Positions 7,231-14,806 of a DNA stretch of 38,523 nt are shown here, in pieces. Below the pieces are notes generated by a model, which was not told the origin of the DNA, searched no databases, and worked only from the letters and a program-made list of their open reading frames with translations. Positions within the stretch are counted from its first letter, which is position 1. Every line of letters begins with the position of its first letter. This DNA comes from Limosilactobacillus ingluviei DSM 15946 (lineage in GTDB: Bacteria > Bacillota > Bacilli > Lactobacillales > Lactobacillaceae), in assembly GCF_001435775.1 (NCBI RefSeq), contig NZ_AZFK01000020.1, positions 1 through 38,523 of the forward strand, written 5' to 3'. A program made the position numbers and the translations under genes.

Positions 7231-8799
7231 CTACTTTCTCTTAAACTTTGCCCAATAAGCTTTGCGCCCTAAATAAATCAAGACCCCAAAGCCCAGCAAG
7301 GTTACCAAAATAAAGGCCATTAAGAACTTACCTTGATAGAATAAAATCAAGTTCAAACCAGTTTCGTGAGCCTGAGACCGTGCCGAATGCTTTGGTACCG
7401 GCGCGGCATCGCTGATATTTTGTGGCTCCCCGTTTACAAAATAGGTCCCCGCATGATAGGTCAATTTCAGCTTAGCAAAAGTCATGGTTCTGGTCTTTGT
7501 CTCGGTCGCTGGATTTTCCCAGTCTAAATTGGCATTTAAAACGCTCTTTTTCACCTGGCGCAATTCCGCTTGGGTCCGGGGGAGTTTAACGTTTAAGGCA
7601 ATTGGCACCGCATAAGATTGTGCCGCTTTGGTTAAAGCGACCGTGGTCTTTGCTTTGGCTAACCCATTCAACGACATGACATAATAAGCCCGGTCAAAGG
7701 ATCGACTGAATTTCGTGCGCTGCACCTGCGGGTAAGTCTTCGGGTTGGGCAACAATAACACATTGGTCGCGGCCTTTAGCCCCACCTTGCCCAAAACTTG
7801 GTCTTGATTCCAATGGTTGGGAGCGGCTAACCCAGTTGGGTAGACCCCACTTTTAACCATTAACTGCAGGCGTTCACTCATCGTCGCCCTTAAATTAGCC
7901 GCAGTAATTTCTTTTCCCGTGTATGAATACAAGTACGGTACACGCATAAAGACCAGGCCGTTTTTTAGCTCCGCCAGTCGCAACGCATACATATATTTCT
8001 GGTAAGCAAACTGATTGGTGTTAGTCTCCACGTTGGTTGCGCTAAGAGCAAACGGAATATTATTGCTGTCCAATGCCGTCACCAATTGATTAAGGTAGTG
8101 TAAGTTACTGGTTGGGGTCACATTATTGATTACCAACAGCGGCCGGTTTTCGGCTTGTGGATTAAAGAGGTCCGCCAACAACTTTGCCTCACAGCTCACT
8201 GCCAATCCATTTGTGCGCCAAAACGGCAAGAAGGCATTTTGCCCCACCTTCACGCCGTAGGGCAGGATCTTTTGCTGCCCTACGTTTTGGGTATTTAATT
8301 GCCCATATTCATCACGCTGCGCCCCACCGGCTAAGTACTCCATCCGATCGGTATAGGGTAACTGTTCGGTAATTTTATGTGCCGTTAGGGTCAGTTGCTG
8401 TCGAATCAGCATTCCCTTTTTAGCGTGGAGGTCAACTAATTCATCGGCCTGTAAATTCGGTCCAATGTGCAGCTTGATACCACTAAAGTGCGCCCGATCA
8501 GTATTAAACCGCGGATTGCTTAACCCGGCGGCTGGCCAATTAATCAAAGTGACTACCCCGCGGTAAGCCGCATCATTCAGCTCCCCTTGCCGGTAATTGG
8601 CAAGCCGGACAGTCTTAACCGCTAAACCATCCGCTGTCAACATTCGTTGCACGGAATCGATCGTCTTGGTACCGTCATAATAAACATTGGCACTGTCATA
8701 GACCAATAACACTGGTCGCTGATCAGCCGCGTGCACCACCGGTTGGCACAGCAAGCTGACTACAATCGCCACCCATATCGATAACCATCGTTTTCTCAC
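7231..8799 (-). CDS. Secreted, membrane-anchored DUF2334/deacetylase-like protein (PssB-like), probably inactive
   Basis: The 522-residue protein begins with a signal peptide (MRKRWLSIWVAI..., cleavage near VHA-AD) and ends with a membrane helix (about 492-513) and a basic tail, so the body is extracellular. The segment INNVTPTSNLHYLNQLV...NNIPFALSATNV resembles the first strand region of DUF2334 polysaccharide deacetylase-like proteins. However, the usual Asp is Asn and the usual HG/H metal-site segment reads FMRVPYLYSY. It may bind or modify polymer without deacetylating it. I chose the GTG at 8799 because GGGAGG lies 7 bases upstream and GTGA overlaps the stop of the preceding gene; an upstream in-frame TTG at 8826 is less likely. 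The family call is tentative. Confidence 0.7.
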   Translation of the reverse strand: MRKRWLSIWVAIVVSLLCQPVVHAADQRPVLLVYDSANVYYDGTKTIDSVQRMLTADGLAVKTVRLANYRQGELNDAAYRGVVTLINWPAAGLSNPRFNTDRAHFSGIKLHIGPNLQADELVDLHAKKGMLIRQQLTLTAHKITEQLPYTDRMEYLAGGAQRDEYGQLNTQNVGQQKILPYGVKVGQNAFLPFWRTNGLAVSCEAKLLADLFNPQAENRPLLVINNVTPTSNLHYLNQLVTALDSNNIPFALSATNVETNTNQFAYQKYMYALRLAELKNGLVFMRVPYLYSYTGKEITAANLRATMSERLQLMVKSGVYPTGLAAPNHWNQDQVLGKVGLKAATNVLLLPNPKTYPQVQRTKFSRSFDRAYYVMSLNGLAKAKTTVALTKAAQSYAVPIALNVKLPRTQAELRQVKKSVLNANLDWENPATETKTRTMTFAKLKLTYHAGTYFVNGEPQNISDAAPVPKHSARSQAHETGLNLILFYQGKFLMAFILVTLLGFGVLIYLGRKAYWAKFKRK

Positions 8800-10256
8800 T
8801 GTTGTTCCTCCCTTGCCGGATGCCAAAAATTATGATGCAAGACATCTGCAATGATTTGTAAAAACATCAGGTTCAATGCTAAAGGCACAATCAATAAGTG
8901 CTTAGCCAAGTCGGCATCCCCATCACCAACCACCGCGGTAATAAAGGTTCCAATAATCATGGTGGCATAGCCAATCATCATGAAAGCTTTAATGGCCACT
9001 GCCATTTCATTGCTTTTAATTCCAATGACAAAAATAATGGTATAGATGATCGCCAAGACCACGCATAAGGTCAAATAAAACGCAAACTTCTTCGGGAAAA
9101 ACGCCTTCATGATGGCACCGAATAGTGTAAAGTATTGTACTTGCTGGTGCGGCTTGGCCCCGGAGTCCTTCGTGAAGTCCCCAACCGCCTTAATCTGCAC
9201 CAAATAACTGTCCCGGGCAGCCACATCTAACATCTCGTCAAATTGTTGGTGATGTGTTAAGTAGTACTTTAAAATCCAAGCAAAATTATACTGGGGGATA
9301 AAATCTGCTGTAATATTCTTGGACTTGACGGAAGTGGCAGCGTACGTTTGGGTGTAAATATCCCCCTTAAGCAAACCGTATTGGCGCGAAAGCCCGCCTT
9401 TTTCCAACGAATTACCTGGATCAGCTTCCTTTAGCAAGACCCCTCGCGTCATTGACTGGTAACTGTTAATGTTGCTGAATTGATCAGTAATCATAACGTA
9501 AGTTGCCAGTCCGGTCCCTAGTAAAGCCAAACAAATCAGCGGGGCAACCCAACGCACCAATTTGTCGCGATACACAAAACTCAGGCCAACAGTCACGACC
9601 ACTAAGCTCAAAGCCAACGGGGCATTTTGCTGCTTAACCGTAATCAAGGCCACGGCCGCCAAAAAGTACCCCACCAACAAGCTCCACCGGCGGGTAAATT
9701 GTTTTTTCATTAGCAACAATAAGGTAGCCGTAATGTACATCATGGCAATGATCATCACTGGTTCAGCAAAGAACGAGTTAAAATACAGCGTCAATGATGA
9801 ATCTGCAAAAACAAAGACCACGAGCAAGGCGATGACATAATCAACCAGTTGCCGCTTGGTACGGTCCGTCAAGGCCAAAGTGAGTAAATAGATTCCTCCC
9901 AGGTAAAAGCCATAATAAACCAGTCCCATAAAGCGAAGATCAAAAATCGTCCGGCTGTAAAACAATTTATTGAGCCCGATCGCCATTTTGACAAACAGCC
10001 CTTGGGACGAAAACAGCATTGCAACGTGCTCGTTATAGTACTGAAATAAGCCATAGTGTTGGGTTAGATAAGTGGTATACTGATAATTTTTCGGATCTAA
10101 GGGGTAGATCCCGTTAATATAGATCACCCGGGCAAAGTCACCGTTATCAGCATAGCCATTAATGGGGGTAAGGAATAATAAATACCCTACTATCGCTGCC
10201 GCTAACAGGCAGGCTAGTAGGGGTGGCGAAACTCTTCGTCTCAATTTTTCGATCAT
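8796..10256 (-). CDS. Polytopic membrane protein, probable GT-C-type glycosyltransferase (PssA-like)
   Basis: The 486-residue protein has about ten membrane helices. After the first helix it carries D37-N-G-D40 in an outward-facing loop (YADNGDF). An acidic pair in this place is the hallmark of GT-C glycosyltransferases that use polyprenyl-phosphate sugars. A large extracellular loop (about residues 258-375) follows mid-protein. The sequence recalls the WsfD-type 'glycan biosynthesis hexose transferase' group, but that is from memory. In the operon it could decorate or modify the polymer made by the GT2 enzyme, as proposed for PssA-type proteins. ATG at 10256 with TAGGAATG upstream; the SD overlaps the stop of the hydrolase gene. 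GTGA overlap with the next gene. Confidence 0.7.
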   Translation of the reverse strand: MIEKLRRRVSPPLLACLLAAAIVGYLLFLTPINGYADNGDFARVIYINGIYPLDPKNYQYTTYLTQHYGLFQYYNEHVAMLFSSQGLFVKMAIGLNKLFYSRTIFDLRFMGLVYYGFYLGGIYLLTLALTDRTKRQLVDYVIALLVVFVFADSSLTLYFNSFFAEPVMIIAMMYITATLLLLMKKQFTRRWSLLVGYFLAAVALITVKQQNAPLALSLVVVTVGLSFVYRDKLVRWVAPLICLALLGTGLATYVMITDQFSNINSYQSMTRGVLLKEADPGNSLEKGGLSRQYGLLKGDIYTQTYAATSVKSKNITADFIPQYNFAWILKYYLTHHQQFDEMLDVAARDSYLVQIKAVGDFTKDSGAKPHQQVQYFTLFGAIMKAFFPKKFAFYLTLCVVLAIIYTIIFVIGIKSNEMAVAIKAFMMIGYATMIIGTFITAVVGDGDADLAKHLLIVPLALNLMFLQIIADVLHHNFWHPAREEQQ

Positions 10257-10267
10257 TTTTCACATTC

Positions 10268-11323
10268 CTATTGATTCAAGGCGACTAACGCCGTTAGTTC
10301 ATTAAATGAATATACTTGTTTGGTTTGCGGATCACCAAAGCTCCCGTAAAGTGGAGAATTTTGATCAGTTACTTGCATTGTCAACAAAACTTTTTCGGCC
10401 GCGGTGCTTAATTGTTGATCGTGCACCGTTTGACCGATCATCAACGCCAAGGCATAGTTGGCGGCCGCAGTATCATGATTTTTAGCTTGCCCCGTCAACG
10501 AGTACGCATTATACAACGTTTGGGTTGCTACCCGTTGCTTAAGCCAGTTCAAACTGTCCGATGGTAATTTTCCCACTTCCGCTAGGTGCAAAAAAGTAAT
10601 CAACAACTGGGGGGTAACCAATTGCGCTTGGCTGTAGTGACCAGTTTTCAACTGGTAGCTTTGGTAATACAATGGCACGCGATGACTGATTTTTCCCGCC
10701 GTCACAACTCGTACGGCTTTTAGGTAACTCTTTTGATCCAACCGCCGTAAAATCGCCAGATCCTGGTAGCATAAAGTCACCGTCTGATTATGGGTATGAG
10801 TCGTTAAACTATACATATCCGTCAGCAACCCCGCTTGCTTGACTTGGCTGCTCAAGCCTTGGTACAAGCGCTTAATCTCCGTTTGGTACTTCGTAGTGTG
10901 ATTAATATCATCGTACTTGAGCAATGCCGCAATAATCCGCAAATCATCGATCGTAGCATTGACTTGGTACTTCTCCGGATGATGCGGATCAAAGCGATAT
11001 AAAAAGACCGATTGCCGGTAAAAAGTCCGCTTGGTCTGCTTATAGAAGGCCCGAAACTTACGCTTTTGCTTTGTCTGCGCCAAGTATTGTAAATAATAGC
11101 CAGCAGATTCACTTAAATACTGATGCCCGGTAGCTACCGAATCATCTGCATTGCTAGTGGCCAAGTAATTAGTATAAATACCATCTTTACCGGTCATTTT
11201 GTGCTCAATGAATTGAACCAAAGCCTGGTTGGCGTTAACTGAAGCAGCCACTGTTGGAATTGCAACGTTAATCAGCAGCAGGCCGCTCAACATCAGCAAC
11301 AGGCCGCGCCAAAATTTTCGCAC
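10268..11323 (-). CDS. Secreted glycoside hydrolase family 8-like protein (PssZ/BcsZ-like)
   Basis: The 351-residue protein has a signal peptide (about 1-27; TVAA-SVNA) and an alpha-helical body typical of GH8 (alpha/alpha)6 barrels. The candidate general acid is E72 in YLSESAGYY (SEGQ-like motif of GH8), and the candidate base is D126/D127 in ATIDDLRIIAALL (the ATDADL-like motif). In cellulose operons BcsZ trims the polymer; in Listeria PssZ hydrolyses the Pss exopolysaccharide and disperses aggregates. Here the gene is first in the operon, so hydrolase and synthase would be co-expressed. The GTG start at 11323 has AAAGGAAG 6 bases upstream. It lies behind the ffh terminator and an unusual structured leader. 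The GH8 call rests on two motifs and the operon context. Confidence 0.75.
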   Translation of the reverse strand: MRKFWRGLLLMLSGLLLINVAIPTVAASVNANQALVQFIEHKMTGKDGIYTNYLATSNADDSVATGHQYLSESAGYYLQYLAQTKQKRKFRAFYKQTKRTFYRQSVFLYRFDPHHPEKYQVNATIDDLRIIAALLKYDDINHTTKYQTEIKRLYQGLSSQVKQAGLLTDMYSLTTHTHNQTVTLCYQDLAILRRLDQKSYLKAVRVVTAGKISHRVPLYYQSYQLKTGHYSQAQLVTPQLLITFLHLAEVGKLPSDSLNWLKQRVATQTLYNAYSLTGQAKNHDTAAANYALALMIGQTVHDQQLSTAAEKVLLTMQVTDQNSPLYGSFGDPQTKQVYSFNELTALVALNQ

Positions 11324-11369
11324 ACCTTACACTTCCTTTGCTGTAATTTTTCCGCAATTATCCCACCGG

Positions 11370-11426
11370 CCAGCACGGGCTCCGTGAAGTATTAAACCTG
11401 AAGCGGTGCTGGATGCTTCCTTCACG
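11370..11426 (-). promoter_or_regulatory. Interleaved inverted repeats (pseudoknot-capable) in the exopolysaccharide operon leader
   Basis: Two perfect 7-bp complementary pairs are interleaved: CCAGCAC (11370-11376) with GTGCTGG (11406-11412), and CGTGAAG (11383-11389) with CTTCACG (11420-11426). As RNA they can form either an H-type pseudoknot or two mutually exclusive hairpins. The element ends about 45 bases before the GTG start of the first gene. It does not match the c-di-GMP-I (GEMM) riboswitch consensus as I know it. Confidence 0.45.
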
Positions 11427-11431
11427 ATTCT

Positions 11432-11460
11432 TTCATAAGTAGTACTTATTCAGTGTACAA
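11432..11460 (-). promoter_or_regulatory. Candidate promoter of the exopolysaccharide operon
   Basis: On the minus strand TTGTAC (11460-11455) and TATGAA (11437-11432) are separated by exactly 17 bases. Transcription would begin near 11425, at the start of the interleaved-repeat element. Both hexamers are imperfect, so the promoter would be weak or activator-dependent. A short inverted repeat, AAGTA-C-TACTT, fills the spacer. Confidence 0.4.
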
Positions 11461-11486
11461 AAAAAGCGGCTGCCTGAGCAACCGCT
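11459..11486 (-). terminator. Terminator after ffh
   Basis: On the minus strand a 9-bp stem (AGCGGTTGC with GCAGCCGCT, one G-U pair) with a TCAG loop is followed by seven T. It lies just after the ffh stop codon and closes the rnc-smc-ftsY-ylxM-ffh run. Confidence 0.9.
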
Positions 11487-11491
11487 AAATC

Positions 11492-12940
11492 TTATTTTTT
11501 CTTGCGGCGGGCCTTACGCAAGGCCTTCAGCCGCTTTTGCTTATTCTTCTTCATTTGCCGGGCCATTTGGTTCATCGCCATTTGGCCCATCTTGCCGCCC
11601 GGCATTTGGCCGCCCATCATGTTTTGCAGCCCACTGAAGTTCCCGTTGGTGACCTGCTTCATCATCTTGCGCATCTGATTGAATTGCTTAATCATGCGAT
11701 TGACTTCAACAATCGGTCGTCCGGCCCCGGCGGCTAAGCGCCGGCGCCGACTTGGGTTCATCAGATCCGGATTCTCCCGTTCGGCCGGGGTCATCGAGAG
11801 GATGATCGCTTTGATGTGGGCAAACTGCTTGGGATCCAGGTTCACATTTTGAAGGGCGGGGTTGTTAGCCATCCCCGGAATCATCTTCAAGAGGTTTTCC
11901 ATCGGCCCCATCTTGTTCAGTTGGTCCATCTGGGCCAAAAAGTCATTGTAGTCGAAGGTGTTTTCCCGCATCTTCTCCATCGTGGCCTGGGCTTGTTCCT
12001 CATCGAAATTCTTTTGCGCCTTTTCGATCAGGGAAAGCATGTCCCCCATCCCGAGGATCCGCGAAGCCATCCGGTCGGGGTGGAAGACATCGAGATCTTC
12101 CATCTTTTCCCCTTCCCCGACAAACTTAATCGGCTTACCAGTCACGGCCCGAATCGACATGGCAGCCCCACCCCGGGTGTCACCATCTAACTTGGTCAGA
12201 ACCACCCCGGTAATGTCGAGCTTGTCATTGAACCCTTCGGCGGTGTTGACCGCATTTTGCCCGGTCATCGCGTCGACGACCAGCAAGATTTCATTCGGGT
12301 TGGTCAAGGCTTTGATTTGGGCCAGTTCGTCCATCAGCTTTTCATCGATCTGCAGCCGCCCGGCCGTATCGATTAAGACGTAATCATTGTGGTTGGCCGC
12401 CGCTTGAGCCATCCCGTCCTTAACAATTTGGACTGGATCAACCTCGGTGCCTTCTTCAAAGACCGGCACGTCAATCGTGGCCGCCACTTGTTGCAACTGC
12501 GTAATTGCGGCGGGCCGGTACACGTCGGCGGCAATCATCAACGGCCGCGCGTTTTCTTCGTCCTTTAACTTCTTCGCCAGCTTCCCCGCCGTGGTCGTCT
12601 TCCCGGCCCCTTGGAGCCCGACCATCATGATGACGGTCGGAATGTGGGGCGCCTTAGCCAGGGGCGTCGCCGTTTCCCCCATCATTTGGGTCAATTCTTC
12701 GTTGACGATCTTGACGATTTGTTGGGCGGGGTTCAAGCCCTTTAAGACTTCGGCCCCCGTGGCCTTTTCCCGGACCTTCTTGACAAAGTCCTTGACAACG
12801 GCAAAATTGACGTCGGCTTCCAGGAGGGCCAAGCGAATTTCGCGCATCGTTTCACGCAGGTCGGCCTCCGTCACCTTCGGCTTCTTGCGTAGTTTTTCCA
12901 TCGCCTTTTGGAGGCGTTCGGTTAATCCTTCAAATGCCAT
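11492..12940 (-). CDS. ffh: Signal recognition particle GTPase Ffh
   Basis: Ffh binds the 4.5S/6S RNA and hydrophobic signal sequences on ribosomes and delivers them to FtsY at the membrane. The 482-residue protein has the N domain (1-95), the G domain with P-loop GLQGAGKTT (108-116), DTAGRLQ, TKLDGDTRGG and GEGEKMEDL, and a methionine-rich M domain (about 300-482) that ends in a very basic tail. The length is slightly above the usual 440-460 because of the Met/Gly/Gln/Lys-rich end. The ATG at 12940 has AGAGGAG 8 bases upstream. The gene follows ylxM by 5 bases. The usual downstream rpsP-rimM-trmD-rplS genes are absent. Confidence 0.98.
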   Translation of the reverse strand: MAFEGLTERLQKAMEKLRKKPKVTEADLRETMREIRLALLEADVNFAVVKDFVKKVREKATGAEVLKGLNPAQQIVKIVNEELTQMMGETATPLAKAPHIPTVIMMVGLQGAGKTTTAGKLAKKLKDEENARPLMIAADVYRPAAITQLQQVAATIDVPVFEEGTEVDPVQIVKDGMAQAAANHNDYVLIDTAGRLQIDEKLMDELAQIKALTNPNEILLVVDAMTGQNAVNTAEGFNDKLDITGVVLTKLDGDTRGGAAMSIRAVTGKPIKFVGEGEKMEDLDVFHPDRMASRILGMGDMLSLIEKAQKNFDEEQAQATMEKMRENTFDYNDFLAQMDQLNKMGPMENLLKMIPGMANNPALQNVNLDPKQFAHIKAIILSMTPAERENPDLMNPSRRRRLAAGAGRPIVEVNRMIKQFNQMRKMMKQVTNGNFSGLQNMMGGQMPGGKMGQMAMNQMARQMKKNKQKRLKALRKARRKKK

Positions 12941-12945
12941 TTGAG

Positions 12946-13287
12946 TTACTCCTCTTCTAAGGTTTCCATCTGAGCGACCAGCGCATTGAGCTGCTCGTCA
13001 GCGGGGTAGTGGGTCTTAACGTAGGCTTGGAGGGCATCAAATTGCCGGTTGCGGGCTTGATAATCCGCCAGCAGACCCAACTTTGCTTCATAGGCGGCCA
13101 GAATTTTTTCCGTCCGCTTGATATTATCATAAACTGCTTGGCGCGAAACCCCAAATTCTTCGGCAATTTCGCCCAGCGAGTAGTCATCGACGTAATAGAG
13201 TTCCAAATAATCATTCTGCTTTTTCGTCAGCAAGGGCTGATAAAACGCAAAGAGGGCGTTAACCCGTTCATTTTTTTCCAACTCCAT
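12946..13287 (-). CDS. ylxM: YlxM, SRP-associated helix-turn-helix protein
   Basis: The 113-residue cytosolic protein is the YlxM/p13 partner encoded next to ffh in Firmicutes, reported in streptococci to bind SRP components and modulate its GTPase. It has a sigma-70 region 4-like helix-turn-helix: [20 protein letters not shown] at about 28-47, followed by [14 protein letters not shown]. The SD AAAGGGTGG lies about 8 bases before the ATG at 13287. The gene sits between ftsY and ffh, the usual arrangement, and is certainly co-transcribed. Confidence 0.95.
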   Translation of the reverse strand: MELEKNERVNALFAFYQPLLTKKQNDYLELYYVDDYSLGEIAEEFGVSRQAVYDNIKRTEKILAAYEAKLGLLADYQARNRQFDALQAYVKTHYPADEQLNALVAQMETLEEE

Positions 13288-13321
13288 TTTCCGACCACCC
13301 TTTCTGCCCGGTTGTTGTTAA

Positions 13322-14794
13322 CTACTTAGTCGTGACCAAGCCCTTAAACAAGCCGTAGACAAATTCCGCGGGATCAAAGACTTGCAAGTCATCAACCTTT
13401 TCCCCTAAGCCCACGTACTTGACCGGTAGGTGCAATTCATTGCGAATTGCCAACACGATCCCCCCGCGGGCCGTCCCGTCCAGTTTGGTCAGGACAATCC
13501 CGGTCACATCCGTGCTTTCCTTAAAGAGCTTGGCTTGGTTTAAGGCGTTTTGCCCCGTCGTAGAATCCAAGACCAGCAGCACTTCATGCGGCGCGGCCGG
13601 AATTTCGCGGGTCAAAATCTTCTTCATCTTGGCCAATTCGTTCATCAAGTTGACCTTGTTTTGCAGCCGGCCGGCCGTATCGACCAGCAAGATATCATAG
13701 TTGGCTTCCTTGGCCCGCTTCACGCCGTCAAAGACCACGGCAGCCGGATCGCCCTTTTCGGGGCCGGTCACAATGTCGACGCCATCGCGTTCGGCCCACA
13801 CGGCCAACTGTTCAGTGGCCCCGGCCCGGAAGGTATCGGCGGCCACTAAGAGGACCTTCTTGCCGTCTTGCTTGAAGGCGGCCGCCATCTTCCCGATCGT
13901 GGTCGTCTTCCCGGCCCCATTGACCCCGACAAACATGATCACCGTCGGCCCTTCTGGCGCCATTTGCAGGCCGGTTTGTTCATCTTGGCCCGCCGCTTCA
14001 TACAGTTCCACCATCTTTTCGATGATCACGTTAGAAACATCCTGTTTAGTCTTGGCATTTTGCAACTTCACTTCTTCGCGAAGGGCGTCTGAGAGTTGTT
14101 GGGTCATTTCAAAGCCCACGTCCGATTCAATCAGCAAGTCTTCCAGGTCTTCAAAGAAATCTTCGTCGACGTGCCGGAAATTAGCCAAGAACTTGTTTAA
14201 CCGCGCCCCAAATCCGGACCGCGACTTGGCCAGGCCCTTTTCATATTTATCATCCGCCGGTTCTACCGTCGTGGCAGGCTCAGTGGCCGCAGCGGCCCCC
14301 TCGGTTGCTGTTTCAGCCGCGCTTTGGGGTACCGGGGCCGCGGAGCTTTCCGCCGCTTCCGACGCACTCCCGGCTGCGGCTGGTTCCGGTTTAACGGCCG
14401 CACTCGAGGCCGCCGGCGTGGTATCACCGGCATCAGCAGTGGCACTGGCCACCGGTTCCTCACTGACCGGCGCGGCCGATGTCACAGTTTCCGGGGCTGG
14501 AACCTGCACCGTTACCTTAGGCGTTGCGGCAGGTTCTTCTGGTCCATCATCCCCCGCCGCCGGTTGGGGTTCAGCCGACTCAGAGGCTGATTCAGCCGCC
14601 GGTTGCGGTTCGTCAGCCTCTACCGGCGCAGGGGCTGGGGCTGCCGGCTCGCTGACAGCCTCACTGACCGGATTGGCACTGCTAGTGGGCGTTGGGGCAC
14701 CACTTGGTTCACTTTCCTCACTGGTTGGCGCTGCGACTGGTTGTTCCGGCTCGGCTGGTTGTTTCTTCCGCCGGAAAATATCAAATAATCCCAT
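13322..14794 (-). CDS. ftsY: SRP receptor FtsY with an unusually long acidic N-terminal domain
   Basis: FtsY is the membrane-associated GTPase receptor for Ffh. The 490-residue protein starts with a basic amphipathic segment (MGLFDIFRRKKQ), followed by about 165 residues composed almost only of Ala, Pro, Glu, Ser, Thr, Val and Asp (about 12-180). The conserved NG core follows (184-490): P-loop GVNGAGKTT (290-298), DTFRAGATEQL, DTAGRLQNK, TKLDGTARGG and GLGEKVDDL. Typical Firmicute FtsY proteins are near 330 residues, so the A domain is greatly expanded. In E. coli the A domain is also acidic and aids membrane/translocon contact. The gene lies between smc and ylxM. Confidence 0.97.
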   Translation of the reverse strand: MGLFDIFRRKKQPAEPEQPVAAPTSEESEPSGAPTPTSSANPVSEAVSEPAAPAPAPVEADEPQPAAESASESAEPQPAAGDDGPEEPAATPKVTVQVPAPETVTSAAPVSEEPVASATADAGDTTPAASSAAVKPEPAAAGSASEAAESSAAPVPQSAAETATEGAAAATEPATTVEPADDKYEKGLAKSRSGFGARLNKFLANFRHVDEDFFEDLEDLLIESDVGFEMTQQLSDALREEVKLQNAKTKQDVSNVIIEKMVELYEAAGQDEQTGLQMAPEGPTVIMFVGVNGAGKTTTIGKMAAAFKQDGKKVLLVAADTFRAGATEQLAVWAERDGVDIVTGPEKGDPAAVVFDGVKRAKEANYDILLVDTAGRLQNKVNLMNELAKMKKILTREIPAAPHEVLLVLDSTTGQNALNQAKLFKESTDVTGIVLTKLDGTARGGIVLAIRNELHLPVKYVGLGEKVDDLQVFDPAEFVYGLFKGLVTTK

Positions 14795-14806
14795 CTTCTC
14801 ACTTCC

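Noticed and set aside
11324-11460. c-di-GMP riboswitch before the exopolysaccharide operon
   Set aside because: I looked for the GEMM-type core and did not see it. The interleaved repeats are reported only as an unclassified structure.
12447-12944. 165-codon plus-strand frame opposite ffh
   Set aside because: The ffh protein encoded on the other strand is unmistakable; this frame is a codon-bias artefact.
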